Shown here: in pieces, positions 7,119-14,942 of the stretch
How the letters are laid out: each line of letters starts with the position of its first letter
Numbering within the stretch: the stretch's first letter is position 1
NCBI RefSeq assembly: GCF_014651955.1
Contig: NZ_BMXW01000006.1
Span: 130,021 to 194,020, forward strand
Direction: 5' to 3'
DNA length: 64,000 bases
Origin: Shewanella fodinae
Lineage (GTDB): Bacteria; Pseudomonadota; Gammaproteobacteria; Enterobacterales; Shewanellaceae
Notes under the pieces: generated by a model
Told to the model about the DNA's origin: nothing
What the model saw: only the letters and a program-made list of their open reading frames with translations
The model's database searches: none
Translations under genes and position numbers: made by a program

Positions 7119-9968
7119 TCAGGCTTTGGTGATCTGACACAGGCTGGTTTTGGTTTCCTGCATCTGTGTCACCACGTCATAGCCGTAAGTCAATACGGTG
7201 TTGGCAGACTCACCCTGAACATAAGGCACGGTGCCTTCAGGATATTTATCAACCAAACTCTTACCTTCGAAGATCCCCGCAAAGTGATAAGGCATAAAGC
7301 ATTCGCCCGGTTGAACCCTTGGCGTTACCATCACTTTGACCTTGATCTGTGCGCCCTCTGGACTATGTACCCAGACATCGTCTTCACTGCGCACACCACG
7401 ATCAGCCGCATCGGCAGGGTTCATTTCAATGAACATCTCCTGCTGCAACTCTGCCAACCATGGGTTAGAACGGGTTTCTTCACCGCCGCCTTCGTATTCC
7501 ACTAAGCGGCCTGAGGTCAGGATCATCGGGAAGTCTTTAGAGAAATCCTTGTCCTGAATTGACTTGTACAAGGTAGGCAAACGCGCCACCATGCGGTCTT
7601 CATAGGTTGGATATTTGGCTACCAAGTCGCGACGCGGTGTGTACAGCGGTTCGCGGTGCAGCGGAATATCATCCGGGAAGTTCCACACGATACAACGGGC
7701 TTTGGCGTTACCAAAAGGAATACAGCCATGCTTGATGGCAACACGCTGGATACCACCGGATAGGTCAGTCTTCCAGTTTTTGCCTTCAGCCGCCGCTTTT
7801 TCTTCAGCGGTAAGATCATCCCACCAACCCAGCTGCTTCAGCATCTTGTCAGAAAATTCTGGATAACCATCCTGAATTTCACTGCCTTTTGAGAATGAGC
7901 CTTCTGCCAGAATATTGGTACCATTGTGTTCCACACCGTAACGGGCACGGAAGTTACCACCACCAAAGCGGACTTCACGGTCGGTACGATAGAGGATCTG
8001 GGTGCCAGGATGTTTCATCTCTGGGGTGCCCCAACATGGCCAAGGCAAACCATAGGTTTCACCCTTGCATGGGCCACCGGGAGCTTCCAGTGAATCAAAG
8101 TCGAAAGTACCCCAGTTTTTCTGGTGTTCTTTCAGACGTTCTGGGCTCTGACCAGTGTAACCAATGGTCCACATGCCGCGGTTAAATTCGCGGGTAACAT
8201 CTTCAACCAAAGGTTCATCGTTGTTGACTTGGATGTGTTTACAGAATTCTTTCTCAACACCCAATTTCTTCGCCAGTTTGTACATGATGGTGTGATCAGG
8301 CAGCGATTCGAAATGCGGCTCAATCACTTTGTCACGCCACTGCAATGAACGGTTGGAAGCCGTCACTGACCCGTAAGTTTCAAACTGGGTACAGGCGGGC
8401 AGAATATAGACGCCATCCTTACGTTCCGGCATCACAGAAGCCATGGTTGGATGTGGATCGACCACCACCACGGTATCCATTTTGTTCAGTGCTTCACGCA
8501 CTTCCCGACCACGGGTTTCGGTGTTAACGGACTGACCCCAGAAAAATGCCAGACGGATATTGTCCTTCTGGGCAATCTTGGTCTTGTCTTCCAGCACCCC
8601 ATCGTGCCAACGGGAACAAGGAATACCAGCAGAAGTTTGTGGTTTCTGCCCCAGATATTCACCTTGGTCAAAGCGGCTGGCAACCCAGTCAGCAGGCAGA
8701 TCCCAAACGCGAGACCAGTGGCCCCAAGCGCCGGAAGTCAAACCATAGTAACCAGGCAGGTTGTCAAACAGCAGACCGAAGTCAGTAGCGCCCTGTACGT
8801 TATCGTGACCACGGAAAATGTTAGTACCGCCACCCACAACGCCCATGTTACCCAGTGCCAACTGCAGGATGCAGTATGAACGGGTATTCGCGTTACCGAT
8901 ATGATGCTGAGTACCACCCATACACCATACAATAGTGCCGGGTTTGTGTTCAGCCAGCATTTTGGCAACTCGGAACATCTGCTCTTTGCTAACGCCAGTG
9001 ATGTTAGTCACTTCTTCTGGGTTAAACTTGGCCGCTTCATCACGGATACGTTCCATGCCGTACACGCGTGAATCGATAAATTTCTTATCTTCCCAGCCAT
9101 TTTCAAAGATGTGCCACAGCAGACCGTAGATGAAAGGAATGTCGGTGCCGGGACGGATATGCACGTACTCGTCAGACTTAGCTGCAGTACGGGTGAAACG
9201 TGGATCAACCACAATAATTTTGGCACCGCGTTCTTTCCCTTCCAGTACATGCTGCATGGCAACTGGGTGGGCTTCACTTGGATTAGAACCAACGAAAAGG
9301 ATCAACTTAGAGTGATGCATGTCGTTGAAAGAGTTGGTTTGCGCACCATAACCCCAGGTGTTGGCCACACCGGCTACAGTGGTAGAGTGACAAATACGGG
9401 CTGAGTGGTCGACATTGTTAGTGCCCCACATCGCCGCCAATTTGCGGTACAGGTAAGATTGTTCGTTAGAGAACTTAGCGCTACCCATGAAATAAATGGA
9501 ATCTGGACCGGATTCTTCACGGATCTTCAGCATCTGGTCACCAATCTCGTTGATGGCCTGTTCCCAACTCAGACGCTTCCACTTACCGCCTTCTAACTTC
9601 ATGGGGTATTTATTGCGTTTGTCGCCATGCGCTACTTCACGCAATGACGCGCCTTTGGCGCAATGACCACCACGGTTAAACGGATGGTCGAATGCAGGTT
9701 CCTGACCTGTCCACACACCGTTTTGCACTTCAGCATAAAGACCGCAACCTACAGCGCAGTGTGAACAAATAGTACGCTTCACTTCGGTAGGTGCATCATG
9801 AGGCACTTCAGTCGCCTCGGCCCTGCGCATCATTCCAGCCCCAAGCATGGAAGCGGCAGCAATACCACCAGTTGCCAAGCCTGCTGACTTGAGGAACTGA
9901 CGGCGATTCAGGCCCAACGATGGCTTTTCAGCCACAGGTGCCTGTTCGGATGTACGGGTTAATCGCAT
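7119..9968 (-). CDS. fdhA: Formate dehydrogenase catalytic subunit (alpha), copy 2; cysteine form
   Basis: The 949-residue catalytic subunit paralogous to 1999-4854. The Tat leader is NRRQFLKSAG (residues 21-30). The [4Fe-4S] ligands are C68, C71, C75 and C103, and the metal-ligand residue is Cys193 followed by His194. All these positions match copy 1 with no offset. The protein would be exported folded with FdhB and oxidise formate in the periplasm. I chose ATG at 9968 over the GTG three codons upstream because AAGGAG lies eight bases before it. The gene is 18 bases after the small Tat gene. The two FdhA copies diverge in surface loops and near residues 110-120. Confidence 0.95.
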   Translation of the reverse strand: MRLTRTSEQAPVAEKPSLGLNRRQFLKSAGLATGGIAAASMLGAGMMRRAEATEVPHDAPTEVKRTICSHCAVGCGLYAEVQNGVWTGQEPAFDHPFNRGGHCAKGASLREVAHGDKRNKYPMKLEGGKWKRLSWEQAINEIGDQMLKIREESGPDSIYFMGSAKFSNEQSYLYRKLAAMWGTNNVDHSARICHSTTVAGVANTWGYGAQTNSFNDMHHSKLILFVGSNPSEAHPVAMQHVLEGKERGAKIIVVDPRFTRTAAKSDEYVHIRPGTDIPFIYGLLWHIFENGWEDKKFIDSRVYGMERIRDEAAKFNPEEVTNITGVSKEQMFRVAKMLAEHKPGTIVWCMGGTQHHIGNANTRSYCILQLALGNMGVVGGGTNIFRGHDNVQGATDFGLLFDNLPGYYGLTSGAWGHWSRVWDLPADWVASRFDQGEYLGQKPQTSAGIPCSRWHDGVLEDKTKIAQKDNIRLAFFWGQSVNTETRGREVREALNKMDTVVVVDPHPTMASVMPERKDGVYILPACTQFETYGSVTASNRSLQWRDKVIEPHFESLPDHTIMYKLAKKLGVEKEFCKHIQVNNDEPLVEDVTREFNRGMWTIGYTGQSPERLKEHQKNWGTFDFDSLEAPGGPCKGETYGLPWPCWGTPEMKHPGTQILYRTDREVRFGGGNFRARYGVEHNGTNILAEGSFSKGSEIQDGYPEFSDKMLKQLGWWDDLTAEEKAAAEGKNWKTDLSGGIQRVAIKHGCIPFGNAKARCIVWNFPDDIPLHREPLYTPRRDLVAKYPTYEDRMVARLPTLYKSIQDKDFSKDFPMILTSGRLVEYEGGGEETRSNPWLAELQQEMFIEMNPADAADRGVRSEDDVWVHSPEGAQIKVKVMVTPRVQPGECFMPYHFAGIFEGKSLVDKYPEGTVPYVQGESANTVLTYGYDVVTQMQETKTSLCQITKA

Positions 9969-9986
9969 CTCACACACTCCTTTTTA

Positions 9987-10187
9987 TCATTTATTACGCA
10001 AAGTGTCGTAATAACTGCGGACATGCTCGGTTTCACGGTAACCGTCCTGCGGCTTTGGCTCATTTGCAGCCTGCGGCGCAGCAGCCATCGCCTGACCACT
10101 GACAGTGGCTACAGCTCCGGCGGCACTGCCAACAGCCAAGGCTTTCAGCAGTTGACGGCGACTCATATCGGAAGCTTGCTTCTTCAT
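9987..10187 (-). CDS. Small Tat-leader protein of formate dehydrogenase clusters, copy 2
   Basis: The 66-residue paralogue of 4873-5070. A Tat leader (SRRQLLKALAVG plus a hydrophobic segment ending AMAAA) is followed by about 30 residues ending DGYRETEHVRSYYDTLRNK. The leader and the mature part both start as in copy 1, and the gene is again directly upstream of fdhA. The ATG at 10187 has AAGGAG five bases before it, better placed than the ATG at 10205. The family is recognised by context and the conserved tail. Its function is unknown; an export or assembly role in the formate dehydrogenase complex is inference. Confidence 0.85.
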   Translation of the reverse strand: MKKQASDMSRRQLLKALAVGSAAGAVATVSGQAMAAAPQAANEPKPQDGYRETEHVRSYYDTLRNK

Positions 10188-10209
10188 AGCGTCTCCTTGT
10201 TTCAATTAC

Positions 10210-10251
10210 GTGGGAGCGAACTCCCACACCATAGATCTGTTGAGTAACAGA
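10210..10251 (-). other. Two stem-loops between the chaperone gene and the fdh structural genes
   Basis: On the minus strand GTGGGAG-TTCG-CTCCCAC (10210-10227) forms a perfect 7-bp stem with a UUCG loop. It is preceded by TCTGTT-ACTC-AACAGA (10236-10251). Neither is followed by a T-run, so they are not classical terminators. They sit just after the TorD-like stop and before the small Tat gene, where they could stabilise or process the transcript. Confidence 0.5.
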
Positions 10252-10259
10252 CCTGTCAA

Positions 10260-10916
10260 TCAAGCCATTTCACTGGCTTTGGGCTGGATCTGAACGTCTG
10301 GGGTTTCCACCACCGGGGTGCTGAGCACCAGCCGTTCAAATTCAGCGATTTCGGTTTCAAAGAAGGCACGGCCTAATTGCGCAACGACCCCATAGAATGC
10401 CGCACTCTGACAGCGGGACAAGGTATCGAAAAAGCGCACAATCCAGCTGCCGATGTGGCGCCGATAGAACGCCAATTGCTGATGTGATGGCGCTTCCAGG
10501 ATCAACACACTCATCACTTCAAATAACGCCGCCACATGATCTTCAGGCTCTTTGACGTCATCCTGACGTTCAAAGCCAAGCTGCATCAAATCCTGACGCA
10601 ACAGAGCCAGCGGTTTATCCATTAAAGACCCGGTCATAAACCAGCTACCATAAGGCAAGATTTCACCGGCGCCCACGCCAATAAAGAGGTTGAAATATTC
10701 ATCCTGCAACTGCACTGGCGTAAATTGTGCCGCCGCCAGTTTCAGGGCCAACCAGGCACGGGTCATAGCGTTATCTTCGTTGGCATCGACTTCCAAATTT
10801 GTCAGAAACTGCAATAGTTCTTGGCTGGGCTCGCGTCTGAGCAAAGCGGCCAACAGCTGATAAATGTCGGCCCGGAGCTGATCGTTTTCGGATACTTGTT
10901 TTGTTGTTTCGGTCAT
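10260..10916 (-). CDS. TorD/DmsD-family molecular chaperone
   Basis: A 218-residue, largely helical protein with the family signatures YQLLAALLRREP near the N-terminus and DEYFNLFIGVGAGEILPYGSWFMTG in the middle. EPEDHVAALFEVMSVLI follows and resembles the E-P-x-D-H motif of TorD-like chaperones. Members bind Tat leaders or the apo form of molybdoenzymes during cofactor insertion, so the likely clients are the two FdhA proteins. The ATG is preceded by AAGAGAG. It lies 10 bases after the ferredoxin gene and upstream of the Tat gene in the same direction. The family is certain; the client assignment is inferred from neighbourhood. Confidence 0.85.
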   Translation of the reverse strand: MTETTKQVSENDQLRADIYQLLAALLRREPSQELLQFLTNLEVDANEDNAMTRAWLALKLAAAQFTPVQLQDEYFNLFIGVGAGEILPYGSWFMTGSLMDKPLALLRQDLMQLGFERQDDVKEPEDHVAALFEVMSVLILEAPSHQQLAFYRRHIGSWIVRFFDTLSRCQSAAFYGVVAQLGRAFFETEIAEFERLVLSTPVVETPDVQIQPKASEMA

Positions 10917-10926
10917 AACGGCTCTC

Positions 10927-12603
10927 TTATCTCAGTTGCTTTTCGGGGTCGTTAAGGATCTCTTCGAACATATCCTTCACCCGGCAATCCCCACACATTT
11001 TCAAGCGATCAATATGCGCACTAAAAGCATTGTGGGTTCCGACCATCTCCAGCATCCGATGCACCATAGACTGGGTCGCAAATGGGGCTCCGCAACGAAT
11101 ACATTCAAACGGAGCTTCTTCTTTTAGGGTCTGTCGTTGTTGTCTGGACGGCTGATCCAAATTAACAGACGATTGCAAACTGATGACTTTTTCCGGGCAA
11201 GAGGCTTCACAAAGCCCACACTGCACACAATCTTGCTCAACAAAGTACAACGCCGGCTTGTCACCGCCATCCTGCAGCGCCTGTGTCGGACAAGTCGCCA
11301 CACAAGACATACACAAAGTACAACCGTCAGCTTTTACCTGAACCTGACCAAACGGCACGTTACTCAGCGGCAAGCGGTGTTTGGCTTGTGCTGCCTGTTG
11401 GTTGAGGTAATCCAGCGCCGCAAACAAGATGGCACGTTTACTGTCTGCCTCGAACGTTGCCGGAACCGTTAACGGCCAGGCCATGCTGCTATCAAGTATA
11501 GGCCAGAGCTCTAGCAACTCGGTTTCGCCAATCAAAGAGATACGTGCAGGCTGACCAATTTCTTGCAACAAGGTATTGGTCAGCGACAACTCGCCCTGCA
11601 ACATCTGCGTCAAGCTAGGAGCGGTTGCCGCAGTGTTCAGCACTAATATCTGACGAGCTCCCCATGCCAATGCCGCCAGCCAGTGATCCATCCCCGCGAC
11701 CGTGATCTCCTCCAGCTCGACCGGTAAGACATCGCCCGGAAGTTCGCTGGAGATCAACGCTACACCTTGAGTTGCATCGTGGAAGAGGATGACAGGTGCC
11801 ACGCCGGATTTTTCCAGATAACGGCTGATCAGTTTATGTAGATAGGAGTGAAGGGCTTGGGGCGTTGGCAAATCGTAAGTCAAGGCACCAGTGGGACAAG
11901 CGTTACTGCAACTACCCGCGCCATGACACAGATAAGGGTCAACCTCAATCTGCTGCGCCACACTCTTGATGGCATCGGCGGGACAGAAATTCAGACAGCG
12001 GTTACAACCGTTAACGCCGTTACGATAATGGGCGCAGATATCGGCATTGATCTTAACGTAACGCGGTTTATCGAACTGCCCCACCATCTGCGGCAGTTCT
12101 TCCAGCGCTTGCGCCAGTTTAGCTGGATCCTGACCCACATAAAAATAGCCAGGCGGCAGCATTTCCAATTGGATAACCGGCTCACGACTCAAATCCAGGA
12201 TCAAATCAAAATGCGCCTTACGCAACGCCACCAAACTTAATTCTGCAGCACTGCCGTTATGCTCTACCGCAACCTGAAACTGGCCTAAGAAACCTTTTAC
12301 CGATAACAGTTTGTTGTAATAAGTCTCAACGTTTTCAGCGGCAGCCATCACCCGTTCTAGGTGGGCCTCATCCTGGCTGGTAACTGCCTCATTGGCCAAA
12401 ATCACACAGCCAGCCATGCTAGACAATTTGTCCGCCGCCAACCGTGCCAGATCCTCAGGCCCAATCACCAACACACTCCCCTCTGTGGTGTAACTGACGG
12501 TGGGCGGGATCAGGTTTTGCAGAATCCGGGTCTGCTGTTGCACCTCAGTGCGCACCTGCCGCAGCGCTTGCTGGGCGGGGGTATTGCTCACACTATTGCT
12601 CAC
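10927..12603 (-). CDS. Multi-cluster 4Fe-4S protein of the formate dehydrogenase accessory set
   Basis: A soluble 558-residue protein with four ferredoxin-type motifs in two pairs. One pair is near residues 195-250 (CNRCLNFCP, CSNACPTGAL) and one near 430-480 (CTLCMSCVATCP, CVQCGLCEASCP). Two further CxxC pairs lie close to the C-terminus (CIRCG, CGDC), of the kind that often bind zinc. It has no export signal. The translation start is GTG at 12603 with AGGA seven bases before it; the first codons contain a short in-frame repetition (SNS/SN). This protein typically accompanies DUF3305, DUF3306 and TorD-like genes beside fdh operons. Its exact reaction is not known to me; electron supply or assembly is inference. 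Confidence 0.82.
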   Translation of the reverse strand: MSNSVSNTPAQQALRQVRTEVQQQTRILQNLIPPTVSYTTEGSVLVIGPEDLARLAADKLSSMAGCVILANEAVTSQDEAHLERVMAAAENVETYYNKLLSVKGFLGQFQVAVEHNGSAAELSLVALRKAHFDLILDLSREPVIQLEMLPPGYFYVGQDPAKLAQALEELPQMVGQFDKPRYVKINADICAHYRNGVNGCNRCLNFCPADAIKSVAQQIEVDPYLCHGAGSCSNACPTGALTYDLPTPQALHSYLHKLISRYLEKSGVAPVILFHDATQGVALISSELPGDVLPVELEEITVAGMDHWLAALAWGARQILVLNTAATAPSLTQMLQGELSLTNTLLQEIGQPARISLIGETELLELWPILDSSMAWPLTVPATFEADSKRAILFAALDYLNQQAAQAKHRLPLSNVPFGQVQVKADGCTLCMSCVATCPTQALQDGGDKPALYFVEQDCVQCGLCEASCPEKVISLQSSVNLDQPSRQQRQTLKEEAPFECIRCGAPFATQSMVHRMLEMVGTHNAFSAHIDRLKMCGDCRVKDMFEEILNDPEKQLR

Positions 12604-12755
12604 TTTGCGTTCCTGAACAGGTTTTTGGCTGTGATGATTGTTAGTATCTATCTGCTTTTATTATTGATTTATGCGCTTTATCACAGCCCGACTAATTGGA
12701 ATTATCAGCAATTCACATACCAAAGTTATGGTATTTAGATACTGACAAACTGACG
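12604..12755. promoter_or_regulatory. Gap between DUF3306 and ferredoxin genes with an inverted repeat
   Basis: The gap is 152 bases in an otherwise compact operon. It holds GGCTGTGAT (12627-12635) and its exact inverse ATCACAGCC (12680-12688), 44 bases apart, flanking an AT-rich centre. This could be a long hairpin in the transcript or paired half-sites of a regulator at an internal promoter. Only the repeat itself is seen. Confidence 0.35.
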
Positions 12756-13358
12756 TTAAACAACCCCTTTGTCGGGTTCTGCTGCTGGTAACGTGGCATT
12801 TTGGCTATCCGCTGTTATAGCTTCGTCCAAATTGTCCGCCAACAGGGTTGGTTCTGGCGTTTCCGCTTCAGCATCCGCCGGGACGGGCACATCGGCCAAG
12901 TCCGTAACAGCTTCTTCTGTTTTTTCAAGGAGATGACGAAAGACTTTCTTCGCCAGTTCACTAGAAACCTCGGCACTTAGGGTCGGCTGGCAGCTATAAT
13001 CCAAGGCATATTCCATCATGCCGTCGATCTCACTGAAATGTGGCTGCTTCCATAACGCCCGAAGGGCATTTTTCTTCACATCAGGATCCACATTGTTAGC
13101 CATAAAGCTGGCAAAACTACCACCGATTTCGATACTGTCAGGATCGGGTAAATCTTCAGCACCTAGCTGGGTCTCAGACTCAGTGCTAACAACTTCTGCT
13201 GTTACCGCTGACGCCCCATCTGCATCAACGACTGTCGCTACTTCCTCATCGGCTACTTCTTCAGTAGCCACTACTTCAGGCTCATCAAGGACTTTGCCCT
13301 CTTGCGCCTGCTGTTTACGCTGCGCCCAACGGCTCAGAAAACTGCGTTCTTCAGCCAT
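12756..13358 (-). CDS. DUF3306 domain protein
   Basis: A 200-residue acidic protein beginning MAEERSFLSRWAQRKQQAQ. A conserved core with LPDPDSIEIGGSFASFM and ALRALWKQPHFSEIDGM follows, flanked by low-complexity Glu/Ala/Val segments. This is the pattern of DUF3306 proteins encoded next to DUF3305 in formate dehydrogenase clusters. It has no signal peptide or membrane segment and is presumably cytoplasmic. Its ATG overlaps the DUF3305 stop (TAATG), indicating translational coupling. Its function is unknown; a role in Fdh maturation follows from context only. Confidence 0.85.
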   Translation of the reverse strand: MAEERSFLSRWAQRKQQAQEGKVLDEPEVVATEEVADEEVATVVDADGASAVTAEVVSTESETQLGAEDLPDPDSIEIGGSFASFMANNVDPDVKKNALRALWKQPHFSEIDGMMEYALDYSCQPTLSAEVSSELAKKVFRHLLEKTEEAVTDLADVPVPADAEAETPEPTLLADNLDEAITADSQNATLPAAEPDKGVV

Positions 13359-13813
13359 TAATGCCTCCGCTGTTCTTCGGCCACTTCCTTACGGCGGTTA
13401 ACATGTTTACGACGATGGGCAGAGATCTCTACTTCACCGTGCTCAGAAATAAACGCTTCGATCCAACAGGCGATAGCTTCCGGCATCACCATGTTTAATA
13501 CTGGGGTATCGCCTTCAAGACAACCCGCCGCCACATTCTGATCCGCAGAAATAGCGGCAGGAACCCAGGTACCATCTTCCTGTTCATCACACACGATATA
13601 GATCATGGGATTATCCATATCGAGATTAAGACGGTAGCTGGCGCGTTCATCCAAAAACAACTCCAACAACACTAGAGTGGCACCTACTGGCGCATCTTGC
13701 GAGGCTGGAACAACCTGATCCAGTTCCCAGCTTTCTGACATCCAACGCCCAATCTGTTTTTCCACTTTTTTCAGGGTTACGTACATGGGCCATACGCTTT
13801 GAGTATGCTGCAT
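13358..13813 (-). CDS. DUF3305 domain protein
   Basis: A 151-residue protein starting MQHTQSVWPMYVTLKKVEKQ, with the DUF3305 core RWMSESWELDQVVPA and LFLDERASYRLNLDMDNPMIYIVC. Its tail is basic and His/Arg-rich (HRRKHVNRRKEVAEEQRRH). GGAGGAAG stands close before the ATG. It is the first gene of the minus-strand accessory and structural series, 277 bases from the divergent fdhD, and is coupled to DUF3306 by a one-base overlap. Family members are found with formate dehydrogenases. The molecular role is not known. Confidence 0.85.
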   Translation of the reverse strand: MQHTQSVWPMYVTLKKVEKQIGRWMSESWELDQVVPASQDAPVGATLVLLELFLDERASYRLNLDMDNPMIYIVCDEQEDGTWVPAAISADQNVAAGCLEGDTPVLNMVMPEAIACWIEAFISEHGEVEISAHRRKHVNRRKEVAEEQRRH

Positions 13814-13930
13814 AAGAATTCTTCCTCCCGAGTTAGTATTTTCGGGTCACAAGGTTAACCATAGGCGTATGCAAAAAATAAACCAGATACAAAATCAAAA
13901 AAATTCATGACGGTGATCAAGTATTCCATC

Positions 13931-13959
13931 TGAGGTGACGGACATTATGTCGCACCTCA
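13931..13959. promoter_or_regulatory. Imperfect palindrome in the fdhD/DUF3305 divergent promoter region
   Basis: TGAGGTG (13931-13937) and CACCTCA (13953-13959) flank an inner GACAT-T-ATGTC palindrome. It sits roughly midway between two divergent operons, one of which encodes a DNA-binding protein. An operator role is plausible but unproven. Confidence 0.45.
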
Positions 13960-14090
13960 AATGACACTTTGCACAATGTACACTGCCACCTTGCGGAGAG
14001 TTGCAGTAGATCACGCATTTATCTGCTCTATTATGAGCAGGTATGATTATTGCTATGATCTAGTTCTTATTTTTTGCATGAGTCCTGTCC

Positions 14091-14942
14091 ATGACCCAAG
14101 CCAAGCTGCATCTGATAAAAACTGCGACAGAAGTGCCACTCACCATCAACGTCACCGCCATCGACGAAAACGGCGTAGTTCAGCAAAAGTCCGTTGCCTG
14201 TGAGCGACCACTGACGGTGTATCTCAACTGGCGCCCGATTGTGACACTGATGACACTGGGGGCCAGACCCGAAGCCTTAGCGCTAGGATATTTGAAAAAC
14301 CAAGGTTTTATCAGTGATGTCACGCAATTGGAATCAGTGATTGTCGATTGGGAAGTGAATTCTGCTGCAGTCATTACCAAAGAACAGACGCAAGATTTAG
14401 ACGCTAAACTGGCCGAAAAAACCGTTACCACAGGGTGTGGTCAAGGCACAGTATTTGGTGGCTTTATGGAGGGTCTAGACAACATCACCTTGCCGATACC
14501 ACAGCTTAAGCAAAGCATGATTTACAGCTTGCTGCGCAATATTGCCCAATACAATGACACCTATAAGAATGCCGGTGCGGTACATGGCTGCGGCGTCTGC
14601 ATAGGTGACAGCATCAGCTCTTTTGTGGAAGATGTCGGACGCCATAACGCTGTTGATACATTAGCCGGAGAGATGTGGCTAAAACAGCAGAGTGGCGGCG
14701 ATATGATTTTCTATACCACTGGTCGCTTGACTTCGGAAATGGTGATCAAAGTGGCCAAAATGGGCATTCCGGTGCTATTGTCCCGCAGCGGCGTGACCCA
14801 GATGGGATTGGAGCTGGCGCAACAACTGGGAATTACCATGATCGCCCGCGCGAAAGGGCGGCATTTTCTGGTGTATCATGGTGCCGACAACATAGAATTT
14901 GATGACATCCAATCAAACCAAGCGGTTACGCAGGAGAGATGA
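14091..14942 (+). CDS. fdhD: FdhD sulfurtransferase for formate dehydrogenase
   Basis: FdhD passes sulfur from IscS to the molybdenum cofactor of formate dehydrogenase. The 283-residue protein has the conserved core EDVGRHNAVDTLAGE and TTGRLTSEMV, and the C-terminal pattern AKGRHFLVYHG. In E. coli the sulfur-carrying motif is GCGVCG (CxxC). Here the equivalent place reads TTGCGQGTVFGG, keeping the first cysteine but not the second. A separate CGVC occurs shortly before EDVGRHNA (VHGCGVCIGDS). The start at 14091 has no strong ribosome binding site. It is divergent from the DUF3305 operon and overlaps the next gene by ATGA. The family is certain; the altered cysteine layout is a direct observation. 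Confidence 0.92.
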   Translation: MTQAKLHLIKTATEVPLTINVTAIDENGVVQQKSVACERPLTVYLNWRPIVTLMTLGARPEALALGYLKNQGFISDVTQLESVIVDWEVNSAAVITKEQTQDLDAKLAEKTVTTGCGQGTVFGGFMEGLDNITLPIPQLKQSMIYSLLRNIAQYNDTYKNAGAVHGCGVCIGDSISSFVEDVGRHNAVDTLAGEMWLKQQSGGDMIFYTTGRLTSEMVIKVAKMGIPVLLSRSGVTQMGLELAQQLGITMIARAKGRHFLVYHGADNIEFDDIQSNQAVTQER

